Below, in pieces: positions 1-7,611 of a DNA stretch of 64,000 bases. The stretch spans positions 2,185,001 through 2,249,000 of the forward strand of contig NZ_CP095743.1 in NCBI RefSeq assembly GCF_022049065.2, read 5' to 3'. The first letter of the stretch is position 1. Each line of letters opens with the position of its first letter. The notes under the pieces were generated by a model that saw nothing but the letters and a program-made list of their open reading frames with translations, ran no database searches and was not told the DNA's origin. Both the position numbers and the translations under genes were made by a program. The stretch comes from Niallia sp. Man26. GTDB taxonomy: Bacteria; Bacillota; Bacilli; Bacillales; Cytobacillaceae.

Positions 1-575
1 TCATGAGCAAGCTTTACTACTTTATACGTTCGTTCTGGTGTAATCGACTGAACTGCTTTAATCAGACCAACATGTGTGGTCAAATGAATCACTTTCAATT
101 TAGGTGAAGATAACATCATCGAATAATCCACCGTTTCCGTTAATTCTGCAAGAATTTCGGTATGTCCTGGATATAGATGTCCTCCCTTGTGAAGCGCTTC
201 TTTATTTAATGGTGCGGTACAGATTGATTGTATCTCTTTATTCTTTGCCAATTCAACAGCTGTCTTTAAATATTGAAAGGCTGCATCTCCTGCTTGTGGC
301 GACAATTCTCCAAAAGGCAAGTCAGCAGGTAGTAAATCCAGATCCATACAGTCAATTGTACCGAATTCAAATTTGCTATCAGTGACAGATGCAACTGCTG
401 CTACAGTTAATGGTGCTTGAGTAATACGAATGGCTCTTTCAATCATTTTCGCGTCCCCAATCACAACTGGTCTGCATATTTCGTACACAGCTGGATGGCC
501 TAATGCTTTCACGATAATCTCAGATCCCACTCCTGCGGCGTCGCCCATGGTAATCCCTATAATCGGCTTCATCAT
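1..575 (-). CDS. pdxA2: 4-phospho-D-threonate dehydrogenase-like PdxA2 (partial, C-terminus outside window)
   Basis: The frame reads from an ATG at 575 (a second ATG follows at 572) to the left edge, about 191 residues of a family usually near 330. A GGGAGGG ribosome binding site precedes it. The opening GITMGDAAGVGSE is the PdxA signature, and later CTAPLNKEAL and PGHTE match the conserved substrate and metal region. The family oxidises and decarboxylates 4-phosphohydroxy acids with NAD. Directly behind a DUF1537 kinase gene, which it overlaps by about 55 bases, it is more likely the PdxA2 type that turns 4-phospho-D-threonate or erythronate into dihydroxyacetone phosphate than the vitamin B6 enzyme. 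That choice is inferred from context. Confidence 0.88.
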   Translation of the reverse strand, partial: MMKPIIGITMGDAAGVGSEIIVKALGHPAVYEICRPVVIGDAKMIERAIRITQAPLTVAAVASVTDSKFEFGTIDCMDLDLLPADLPFGELSPQAGDAAFQYLKTAVELAKNKEIQSICTAPLNKEALHKGGHLYPGHTEILAELTETVDYSMMLSSPKLKVIHLTTHVGLIKAVQSITPERTYKVVKLAH

Positions 576-1854
576 AATCCCTCCCATGAAGTTTATAAAG
601 TGCTTTTAACATGACTTCCTTTGAGCCAAAGTTCCCAGCCTTTGTAACTATAAAAAATTCTTTATCAGTGGATACCCGGCCAAGCGGGATACCAGATTCT
701 ACTTCATCCAGTAATATAAATTCTTTTGCATTTAATTGTAGGAAAACTTGCTGAGCAGTATCTCCACCAGTTAAAAATAAATATTTTAAATCATGAATAG
801 AGATGATTTCTGCTGCTAATTCACCTAATCTCATGGAAATAATATTGCTAATTTTAACAGCATCATATCCCAGTTGCTCGCCAATGTTACGGGTTTCATT
901 CACATTATTCGAAGAGTATAAAACTACATTTTTCCCTTGAAATAAAGCCTCTTTAGCCTCAGACAGAATTCGCATTAATTCCATTGCCTTTAATTCTTCG
1001 TCCTGTAAGACTTTAACCGAATTCATTTCCAGTCCAACCGTTTCCGAATTGTTCAAAAGATGCTGCAGCTGGATTCTGCCTGTTTCACTAACACTGCCAA
1101 CAACTAAGAGAACAGGTTCAGTATGGATAGGCAGAGGAAGCGTTTTTTCGACTTGTTTCATCCCGTAAATCTCCGGTAAATAATTCATTAGACCAGCAGA
1201 ACCAACCCAAACGACGGAGAAATCAGTCTGGTGAATCAATTCGACAAGTTTTTCCAAATCAGACTCTTGCGCAGAATCAACTGTAATATAAGAGATCTGA
1301 TTGTTCTTACAGGAAACCAATTTTTCCATGATAGTGTCATGCCCTTGATGAATCTCTTGAAAGGTAATATGCTCTACCTTCCGCTTTGATTGATTTTCTA
1401 TCAATCTTTTAATCTCTGAATCCCGGACAGGTGTTTTTGGATCCTTTGCCACCTCGGTATTCTCCAATTTAACAGAATTTAGATAATGAATCCCATTGAT
1501 GACTTTACGCCCATTCACTGGAAAGGCAGGAGCAATGATCACGAAATCCGGGGAAAAAGAATCAAAGATGGCATTGATTTCCTCCCCAATATTCCCTCTC
1601 ATGGTCGAATCAATCTTTTTATAGATTACGTCTACTGGATCTGATTTTATCGTGTCACATACCTTTTTCACGCTTTCATAAGCCTCATGCCCGGTAACAG
1701 AGCGGCTGTCTGTATTGTAAATAACTGCGTCATAGTCACTCATTTTTTCAGAATGTTCCTGCACCATTACGGACACCTTTAAACCGAAACGAATAAGCTG
1801 CCCTCCACAATCACTTGCTCCCGTTAAATCATCCGAAATAACTGATATTCTCAT
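520..1854 (-). CDS. dtnK: four-carbon acid sugar kinase, DUF1537 (DtnK/OtnK family)
   Basis: This 444-residue protein has the two-domain layout of DUF1537 kinases. The N-terminal domain begins with ISDDLTGASDCGGQL, which holds the sugar-acid binding aspartates. The C-terminal nucleotide-binding domain carries LFLTGGDTAQQ near residue 365. Characterised members phosphorylate D-threonate, L-threonate or D-erythronate at O4. The product would feed the overlapping PdxA2-type dehydrogenase. The charged tail after residue 425 (DYDEADYRDYHGRRRRSG) lies in the pdxA overlap and may be little conserved. The start has a weak ribosome binding site and lies 9 bases after the upstream alcohol dehydrogenase stop, so translation is probably coupled. 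The exact substrate cannot be read from sequence. Confidence 0.88.
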   Translation of the reverse strand: MRISVISDDLTGASDCGGQLIRFGLKVSVMVQEHSEKMSDYDAVIYNTDSRSVTGHEAYESVKKVCDTIKSDPVDVIYKKIDSTMRGNIGEEINAIFDSFSPDFVIIAPAFPVNGRKVINGIHYLNSVKLENTEVAKDPKTPVRDSEIKRLIENQSKRKVEHITFQEIHQGHDTIMEKLVSCKNNQISYITVDSAQESDLEKLVELIHQTDFSVVWVGSAGLMNYLPEIYGMKQVEKTLPLPIHTEPVLLVVGSVSETGRIQLQHLLNNSETVGLEMNSVKVLQDEELKAMELMRILSEAKEALFQGKNVVLYSSNNVNETRNIGEQLGYDAVKISNIISMRLGELAAEIISIHDLKYLFLTGGDTAQQVFLQLNAKEFILLDEVESGIPLGRVSTDKEFFIVTKAGNFGSKEVMLKALYKLHGRDYDEADYRDYHGRRRRSGI

Positions 1855-1863
1855 AATCTAGCA

Positions 1864-3027
1864 TTATAGCAGCTGGCGATAAATCGCTTCAATATCTGCT
1901 ACACTTAATTTTTTTGGATTATTATTTAACAAACGGGTGACTTGTGAAGCTGATACAGAAATTTCCGGCAATTCTTCCTCTTTAACACCATAGCTTTTAA
2001 GATCTTGAGGGATTTCTAACACATTGGTCCACTCAACGATTTTTTCGACAACTTTTTCTGCCACTTGGCTATTAGAAAGACCTTCAGTACTGATTCCCAT
2101 AGGTTCAGCAACTAAAGCCAATCGGTCCGTTATTGCATCCATATTGTATTTCATGACATGTGGAAGGAGCATAGAATTTGCCACACCATGAGGAATTTTA
2201 TATTTTCCGCCTAAAGGATAGGCCAAAGCATGTACGGCTGCTGTTCCTGCACTTGTTAAAGCCATCCCGCCATACATAGACCCTACCAGCATTTTTTCTC
2301 TTGCATCTATTGATTCTCCATTTTGATAAGCTTCCACAATGCTGGAAGAGATTAAACGGATTGACTCTAATGCAAACATATCACTGATTGGATTTGCCTT
2401 TGTTGAAATAAAGGATTCTAAAGAATGAGTAAAAGCATCCATTCCTGTTGCAGCCGTGATTGGCTTAGGTAATTTTAAAGTGAGCACAGGATCAAGGATA
2501 ACTAGTGTCGGAAGTAAATACTTACTTACAATACCAACCTTTAATTCTTGGTCAGGTAGGGTAACGATTGCATTTGGTGTAACTTCAGCACCAGTTCCGG
2601 AAGTGGTTGGAATTAAAATTGTCGGAACTCCTGGATTCGCCACAAGGTCAGTCCCCAATAGCTGCTCAACAGATGCATCATTTGTTTTTAACACAGAGAG
2701 AATTTTTGTTGTATCAAGAACACTTCCCCCGCCAATACCAATTAATACATCATAATTATTACTTGCCGTTGCTTCAAAAACTTGTTCAATATTTTCTAAT
2801 GTTGGTTCAGGTAAAATATTTGTATTAGTATCAACAGATATTCCTTTCTCTTTTAACGGATTGGCTATTTGTTCAACAAAACCTAAATCCACCATCGGCG
2901 GCTGTGTAATAATCAGTGCTGATTTCACCTCTACTCCTAGTAGGTTTAATTTTTCTCCAAGCAACTGAAGTGAGTTTGGACCTGCGACAATATTTTGCGC
3001 AGTTTGAAATTGATAAATCGTTTGCAT
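1864..3027 (-). CDS. iron-containing alcohol dehydrogenase
   Basis: This is a group III NAD(P)-dependent alcohol dehydrogenase of 387 residues from the ATG at 3027. That start is chosen because AAAGGTGG lies about 6 bases upstream; an in-frame ATG at 3051 lacks such a site. The nucleotide-binding loop GIGGGSVLDTTK, the motif TSGTGAEVTP and the metal-ligand stretches GMDAFTHSLE and IPHGVANSMLLPH are all present, so it should be active. Members reduce small aldehydes such as lactaldehyde, glycolaldehyde or succinic semialdehyde. It lies between a DapA-type aldolase and a sugar-acid kinase, so reducing the aldehyde released by the aldolase is a reasonable inference, but the substrate is unknown. 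Confidence 0.88.
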   Translation of the reverse strand: MQTIYQFQTAQNIVAGPNSLQLLGEKLNLLGVEVKSALIITQPPMVDLGFVEQIANPLKEKGISVDTNTNILPEPTLENIEQVFEATASNNYDVLIGIGGGSVLDTTKILSVLKTNDASVEQLLGTDLVANPGVPTILIPTTSGTGAEVTPNAIVTLPDQELKVGIVSKYLLPTLVILDPVLTLKLPKPITAATGMDAFTHSLESFISTKANPISDMFALESIRLISSSIVEAYQNGESIDAREKMLVGSMYGGMALTSAGTAAVHALAYPLGGKYKIPHGVANSMLLPHVMKYNMDAITDRLALVAEPMGISTEGLSNSQVAEKVVEKIVEWTNVLEIPQDLKSYGVKEEELPEISVSASQVTRLLNNNPKKLSVADIEAIYRQLL

Positions 3028-3072
3028 TTCCATCCACCTTTCTAATTTCATTATGATTGTGTTTTACTATCG

Positions 3073-3972
3073 TTATTTAACAATCGATTCTTTTCGTTGT
3101 TTATACCATTCCACCATTTCAGTGACTATTTCTAGCGCATCTCCTGATACTTCAGATACAGGCATTTTTGGTGGACCTACTGGAACACTGTAAAGTTCTA
3201 CCGCTTTCTTTAATACAGAAGGCAAGGTACCATGTTTAAAGGTGTCACGAAGAGGCTGTAGCTTTTCTTGATTTTCCTTCGCCGCTTCTATATTTCCTTC
3301 TAACCATTTGTCGTAAATTGCAACTACTACATCCGGAACCATATTGGCTGTCGCAGCAACTGCTCCTTTTCCACCAGCTTGTAAGGTTTGGAGAATTAAA
3401 GAATCTGTACCAGCAAAAACCGAAAAATCTTCATCCTTTGTTGCATTAATGTAATTCTCAATGTTGGCAAAGTTGCCGCTGCTATCTTTGATTCCGACAA
3501 TATTCGGTACTTTAGCTAGTCGTGAAACAGTTTCTGGCTCAAGATTAACCCCTGTTCTAGCCGGGATATTGTACAGTAGAATCGGCAAGGAAGTACTCTT
3601 TGCTACCTTTTCAAAGTGAACAGCCATTTCCGCTTGTGATGGCGATATAAAGAACGGAGTAATCACGGACAAAGCATCAGCGCCCAACTGCTCCATTTTT
3701 TGTGATAAATCAATCGTTTCCTCTGTACTATTACCGCCTGTACCAACGATTACAGGTACTCTTCCATTTGCTTCCTCAATGACAATTTTGGCAAATGTTA
3801 ATTTTTCTTCCTTATTCAGCAGGTGAAATTCCCCGTTTGTCCCAAGAATGAAAAGCCCATGTACACCTGAATCAAGCAAATGGTTTGTTAATTGTCTTGT
3901 AACAGAATCGTTGACTTTTTGTTCTATCGTTAATGGAGTCAACATAGCTGGAATAATCCCTTTTAGCTCCAT
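3073..3972 (-). CDS. DapA/NAL-family class I aldolase
   Basis: A 299-residue (beta/alpha)8 lyase of the dihydrodipicolinate synthase/N-acetylneuraminate lyase family. The Schiff-base lysine lies in GIKDSSGN (K162), the proton-relay tyrosine in LLYNIPART (Y134), and the carboxylate-binding loop reads GTNGEF (44-49). GTNGEF rather than GTTGE, and its place in a sugar-acid operon, argue for a 2-keto-3-deoxy acid aldolase releasing pyruvate rather than lysine biosynthesis; this is inference. It is the first gene of the operon dapA-like, adh, dtnK, pdxA2. A GGAAGGTGGAAGG leader site precedes the ATG. Its promoter and three candidate operator boxes lie in the 160 bases upstream. Confidence 0.85.
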   Translation of the reverse strand: MELKGIIPAMLTPLTIEQKVNDSVTRQLTNHLLDSGVHGLFILGTNGEFHLLNKEEKLTFAKIVIEEANGRVPVIVGTGGNSTEETIDLSQKMEQLGADALSVITPFFISPSQAEMAVHFEKVAKSTSLPILLYNIPARTGVNLEPETVSRLAKVPNIVGIKDSSGNFANIENYINATKDEDFSVFAGTDSLILQTLQAGGKGAVAATANMVPDVVVAIYDKWLEGNIEAAKENQEKLQPLRDTFKHGTLPSVLKKAVELYSVPVGPPKMPVSEVSGDALEIVTEMVEWYKQRKESIVK

Positions 3973-3995
3973 ATCCTTCCACCTTCCAATTCAAT

Positions 3996-4012
3996 TGTTT
4001 ATTTTTTAAACA
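3996..4012. promoter_or_regulatory. palindromic operator box 1, ahead of the aldolase operon
   Basis: The perfect palindrome TGTTTA-N5-TAAACA lies between the predicted transcription start and the aldolase ATG. Three related 17-bp boxes at 4102-4118, 5907-5923 and 5960-5976 share the arms and spacing, so it is probably the binding site of the PrpR-type regulator. This is an inference from recurrence. Confidence 0.55.
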
Positions 4013-4036
4013 GTTATAAGAACGCTTACATGTTGA

Positions 4037-4065
4037 ATTATAGATTATATTGTTTATTTTCACAA
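4037..4065 (-). promoter_or_regulatory. sigma-A promoter of the aldolase/sugar-acid operon
   Basis: Reading the minus strand, TTGTGA (4065-4060) is followed after exactly 17 bases by a consensus TATAAT (4042-4037). No GG-N10-GC sigma-54 element is visible between the regulator and the aldolase. A box-like half palindrome (TGTTTATTTTCACAATA, 4051-4067) overlaps the -35. Confidence 0.6.
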
Positions 4066-4087
4066 TATTTATCTTAAATAAAATAAT

Positions 4088-4132
4088 AAAAACATCAAAA
4101 CTGTTTAATTTTGAAACAGTATTGATGTTTTT
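4088..4132 (-). terminator. terminator of the PrpR-type regulator gene, also contains operator box 2
   Basis: A 19-bp stem with one mismatch and a 7-base loop lies just after the regulator stop codon and is followed on the minus strand by a T-rich tract. Its apex, 4102-4118 (TGTTTAATTTTGAAACA), is one of the four related 17-bp boxes, so the same DNA may act as terminator and upstream operator. Confidence 0.6.
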
Positions 4133-4134
4133 AT

Positions 4135-5892
4135 TTACAATTCCTTCAATTTTCGCCATAAAGTTGTTCGGTTAATGCCCAGCCTCTCAGCTGTTTTAGT
4201 TTGGTTCATACCTTCTTCCTGCCAAACCTGCCTGATAATTCTCTGTTCTATTTCCTCTAACGTACCTATTAGGTTTAGCTGAGCCATTTCCGTTTCTTTT
4301 AACTTTGTATTTAAAATATGACTTATATCTTCTTTTTCAATAAAAGGTCCATTTGCTAACAGCACCGTTTCATTTATCACTTGTTTCAATTGAGTTATGT
4401 TTCCTGGCCAGCTATAATTCTCTAATTCCTTAATAGCTTCATTCCGAATCCCTGCAATTTGTTTGCCGTATTTTGTATTCGTTTCATTAATAAAAATACG
4501 AGCGAGATGATCAATATCTTCTTTTCGCTTTGATAACGGCGGAAGAGTTAATGTCAGTCGGGCCAGCAAAAAATATAAATCACTTGAGAACGCACCAGTT
4601 TCAATCATGGTCAAAATACTCTCTCTTGATGATGCAATAATAGGCGACTTCAGGTTATGCTTTATAAGAAAAGACAATAGATCCTTTTGAATCGATAAAG
4701 AAATGGTATCGATATTTTTGAGAAAAATAGTTCCCTTCTCATTGGAGGCAAGCAGACCTTCATCCTCCAACAACCATTTCCATTGTTCTTCATTTACAAG
4801 AGAACAATTTATTGTCAGCAGGGGTAAAGTATGTTTGGAACGATGGAAATGGATATAATGAGCTAATTTCCCCTTCCCTGTCCCTTTTTCACCGCTGATC
4901 CAGATCGATTCCTTTTTATCACTAAATTTTTCAGCTGATTGAATAATCTTTTTCATCTGGTTATTTTTTATAAAAGAAGATTTAATCGGGCTGGAATTCA
5001 TCACTGTAGAAATAATGGTTATACCATCAGAAAGCTTTTTTTGAGTAGATGTCACTCTTTGTAACCGGAACAAAACTAGCGGAAGTTCAAATCCTTCCAC
5101 TTCGGTCCCCTTTACCTTCCAAAAGACATTATCACTTTCAATTAGAGAGGAATATTCACCTTTTGAAATAACTTCTGTCACTGCCTCCTCGATATCGACA
5201 GAAGCTTTAAAGGTTTTTTTAAATTGTTCAGTGAAACATGTATTAGAGTAGACACTATTAAACTTTGCATCAAACACAACAAAGCCATCTTCTTCTTGAA
5301 GAATTTGTTCGGCAATCGATAATTTTCTTCTTAGTATGGAAAAATAATGGTGTATTTTTTTTGCATTTTGAAAAGCCTTTAAGATGCTTTCTTTTCCAGA
5401 CGTAATTAATACTCCATTTAATCCAAGATTTTCTGCTTCCTTCACAGTAATGGCATCACCAATAATGACTTCATATCCTTTTTTCAGCAACCGCTTTAAC
5501 GTTGGCTGTACTTCCTCCTCCTTAGAAATAACAAACGGGGAAATATCCATTTCAAGTAGTTGGCAAACTGTTGCTGCTCCTTCCGATATCGGCGGAAAGC
5601 CAACAATTGCAGCCTTACCAGGATAGTCTTTTACAAGGGTTAACACTCGGAGCATGTCATATCCGGAAACTTCAATTTCAATAACAGGAATGGATACTTT
5701 CTTTTGGATGAGTTCTGCTGTCCCCCCGCGGCTAATAATAATATCAAACCCTTGTTCAGCTGCGCGGCTGGCAAGCTTAACTCCTTTCTCTAAATCTCCA
5801 ACCTCTACATGTATCTCAAAATCTTGATTACGTCCTAATTCTATGATTAATTCTTTTAACCCCTCATAGGGGGCAATCGCCAAAACCTTCAT
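4135..5892 (-). CDS. PrpR-type regulator with degenerate sigma-54 AAA+ domain
   Basis: A 585-residue regulator built as a PrpR_N sensor (about 1-185), a PAS-like segment (195-290), an AAA+ domain (305-515) and a Fis-type helix-turn-helix (545-585, ending NQTKTAERLGINRTTLWRKL). It resembles sigma-54 enhancer-binding proteins, but key parts are missing. No GAFTGA loop exists between INCS and the Walker B strand. Walker B reads GTIFLKNID instead of the usual LDE form, and the arginine of the DLYYRL region is leucine (DLYFLLARL). Walker A (GEKGTGKG, 334-341) is kept. It therefore probably cannot remodel sigma-54 holoenzyme. It lies upstream of and parallel to the sugar-acid operon, which has a sigma-A promoter, so it likely controls that operon through the 17-bp boxes. 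Confidence 0.82.
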   Translation of the reverse strand: MKVLAIAPYEGLKELIIELGRNQDFEIHVEVGDLEKGVKLASRAAEQGFDIIISRGGTAELIQKKVSIPVIEIEVSGYDMLRVLTLVKDYPGKAAIVGFPPISEGAATVCQLLEMDISPFVISKEEEVQPTLKRLLKKGYEVIIGDAITVKEAENLGLNGVLITSGKESILKAFQNAKKIHHYFSILRRKLSIAEQILQEEDGFVVFDAKFNSVYSNTCFTEQFKKTFKASVDIEEAVTEVISKGEYSSLIESDNVFWKVKGTEVEGFELPLVLFRLQRVTSTQKKLSDGITIISTVMNSSPIKSSFIKNNQMKKIIQSAEKFSDKKESIWISGEKGTGKGKLAHYIHFHRSKHTLPLLTINCSLVNEEQWKWLLEDEGLLASNEKGTIFLKNIDTISLSIQKDLLSFLIKHNLKSPIIASSRESILTMIETGAFSSDLYFLLARLTLTLPPLSKRKEDIDHLARIFINETNTKYGKQIAGIRNEAIKELENYSWPGNITQLKQVINETVLLANGPFIEKEDISHILNTKLKETEMAQLNLIGTLEEIEQRIIRQVWQEEGMNQTKTAERLGINRTTLWRKLKEL

Positions 5893-5906
5893 TTAACATC
5901 ACCTTC

Positions 5907-5976
5907 TGTTGCATTATTAAACAACCTTTATCTTTACTATACCAAAAATCAAGTTGAATTGTTTATTTATTAAATA
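5907..5976. promoter_or_regulatory. promoter region of the PrpR-type regulator with operator boxes 3 and 4
   Basis: Two 17-bp boxes lie here: TGTTGCATTATTAAACA (5907-5923) just upstream of the ATG, and TGTTTATTTATTAAATA (5960-5976). A minus-strand -10 (TATAGT, 5941-5936) lies between them. Its weak -35 falls beside or inside box 4, which suggests autoregulation. Confidence 0.5.
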
Positions 5977-6024
5977 ATTTCTTAGAAATTTGCGTTGATT
6001 ACTAGAAATTTTGCTCATAAAAAA

Positions 6025-6071
6025 AATAGGCACTTTCTTGAGATATATTATCTCCAAAGAAAGTGCCTATT
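6025..6071 (-). terminator. terminator of the monooxygenase-MFS operon
   Basis: A perfect 15-bp outer stem (AATAGGCACTTTCTT and its complement) has a further 5-bp inner stem. On the minus strand it is followed by a run of T residues and sits about 75 bases after the MFS stop. Confidence 0.75.
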
Positions 6072-6147
6072 GTTAGTATCTAGTTATATTCAAGTTAACA
6101 AAGAATTTACATCTAAGTTTACTCTCTCCTTATTTATTTTAAAAAAC

Positions 6148-7536
6148 TTATACATTTTCTTTTAGATTTCTACTATAAGTTTTCTTACCAACAGTAAAAA
6201 CAAAGATACAAAACATCACAACTACAATCACTGTAAGCATGAGATAAATATCACTATAAACAGCTGCCTGTTTTGCCAAGTTAAACATATTTAAGCTAAG
6301 AAAGCTGGTGCCTCTAGTAATAGACGTTCCCATTAAAGTCGTTGCAATGGAGCTTGCGATAAAGTTTGTCAGCATAAACAGTCCCATACCTACTCCAGTT
6401 TCCGCTTTTGGCAATACATGTGACACCATATTTGCAAGGGTCATTTGGAAGAATGACTGCGCAATATAGCCAAACACGAGAATTACCATAATGAAATAGG
6501 GAGATTTTCCGACAAGCCATATTAAATTAATAAAACAAACAAAATAGGCGGTTACTGCTATATATCCTAAAAAGGCTGCGCCCCTTTTATCGGCAAGCGA
6601 TCCCCCTCTTTTGGATAACAGTGCTGTTAATGCGGCACCTGGAAACATTATAAGACCACTTGTAAAAGCATTAATATGATAAACATCTGAAAGAAATAGC
6701 GGCGTTAAGTACGGTAAAGCAAATCCAATACCAGAGCTTAGTGCAAATAAGACAAGAATTATTGTGTACTTTTTATTTTTAAATAATTCTCCTCTTATAA
6801 AAGGGTCCTTTGCTTTCCTAATTCTCCACATTAATAAAATAACGAATAGGATAACAAATAAGAAGTAAAACATTTGGTTTGACGAAATTCCTAGTAAAAG
6901 TAAAGTAACCATTCCCCCCAGAAGGATAGCTCCTACCCAATCTAATTTAATATCACTTCCTGATTGATTATCAAGCGTACTCCTAAATAAAGGGATAAAG
7001 ACGATTGGCAGAATACATAAAGCAAACAGATAATGCCAATGGAAACCAGTTGTTAAAACCCCTGAAATAATCGGGCCAATCGCAACCCCAAAAGATAAAC
7101 CAGCTGATGTCATCCCTAACGCTCTGCCGCGTGTTTCTGGTGAAAAATAACGAGCTGGAATAATCATCGCAGACGCAGGAAACACAGATGCACCCATAGC
7201 TTGCATAACTCTTGAAATAATAATCAAGGGAAAGCTACTAGAGAGAAATCCTAATAAAGATCCTAGCGAAAAAAGTAATATCCCTATTGTTATCAAGTTC
7301 TTTAACTTATATTTATCAGCTAGTTTTCCGTAAGATACAGAGCCAAGGGCATAAACAATCATATAGCTTGTGACAATCCAACTTGATTGTGAGGAAGTCA
7401 GGAAAAGCTCCTTTGTTATTGCTGGCAAGGCAACATTAAACATAGTGGCACTCATGGATGAAAACACGAGCGAACATGCTAAAATAATCAGCAATTTCTT
7501 CTTTGCTTCTTCTGAAATTAATTGATAGGTATCCAT
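6148..7536 (-). CDS. MFS multidrug-type efflux transporter (14-TMS DHA2, TetL/TetK-like)
   Basis: This 462-residue membrane protein has the usual length and opening of 14-segment drug:H+ antiporters of the TetK/TetL/QacA group. The first helix runs into FNVALPAITKEL and is followed by SSWIVTSYMIVYALGSVSYG, and motif A is GKLADKYKLKNL. Motif C appears as SAGLSFGVAIGPIISG near residue 150. It follows a flavin monooxygenase gene after 75 bases, and a TetR regulator lies divergent, so it probably exports the compound or product handled by the monooxygenase. The substrate cannot be named. A long inverted repeat lies between this gene and the upstream one. Confidence 0.85.
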   Translation of the reverse strand: MDTYQLISEEAKKKLLIILACSLVFSSMSATMFNVALPAITKELFLTSSQSSWIVTSYMIVYALGSVSYGKLADKYKLKNLITIGILLFSLGSLLGFLSSSFPLIIISRVMQAMGASVFPASAMIIPARYFSPETRGRALGMTSAGLSFGVAIGPIISGVLTTGFHWHYLFALCILPIVFIPLFRSTLDNQSGSDIKLDWVGAILLGGMVTLLLLGISSNQMFYFLFVILFVILLMWRIRKAKDPFIRGELFKNKKYTIILVLFALSSGIGFALPYLTPLFLSDVYHINAFTSGLIMFPGAALTALLSKRGGSLADKRGAAFLGYIAVTAYFVCFINLIWLVGKSPYFIMVILVFGYIAQSFFQMTLANMVSHVLPKAETGVGMGLFMLTNFIASSIATTLMGTSITRGTSFLSLNMFNLAKQAAVYSDIYLMLTVIVVVMFCIFVFTVGKKTYSRNLKENV

Positions 7537-7555
7537 TATCCACTCCTACTTTTCG

Positions 7556-7602
7556 ATTCCTATCCTATTGCTCTTTTTTTAAGAAAACAACAGGATAGGA
7601 AT
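7556..7602. repeat. inverted repeat between monooxygenase and MFS genes
   Basis: The arms ATTCCTATCCT and AGGATAGGAAT pair perfectly over 11 bp around a 25-base loop. No clear T tract follows on the minus strand, so it may modulate expression of the pump gene relative to the upstream enzyme rather than terminate transcription. Confidence 0.55.
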
Positions 7603-7611
7603 GATGATTAA

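Noticed and set aside
4018..4032. cre-like TGTAAGCGTTCTTA downstream of the aldolase operon promoter
   Set aside because: It matches only 12 of 14 positions and lacks the conserved C near the end; too weak to list as a feature.
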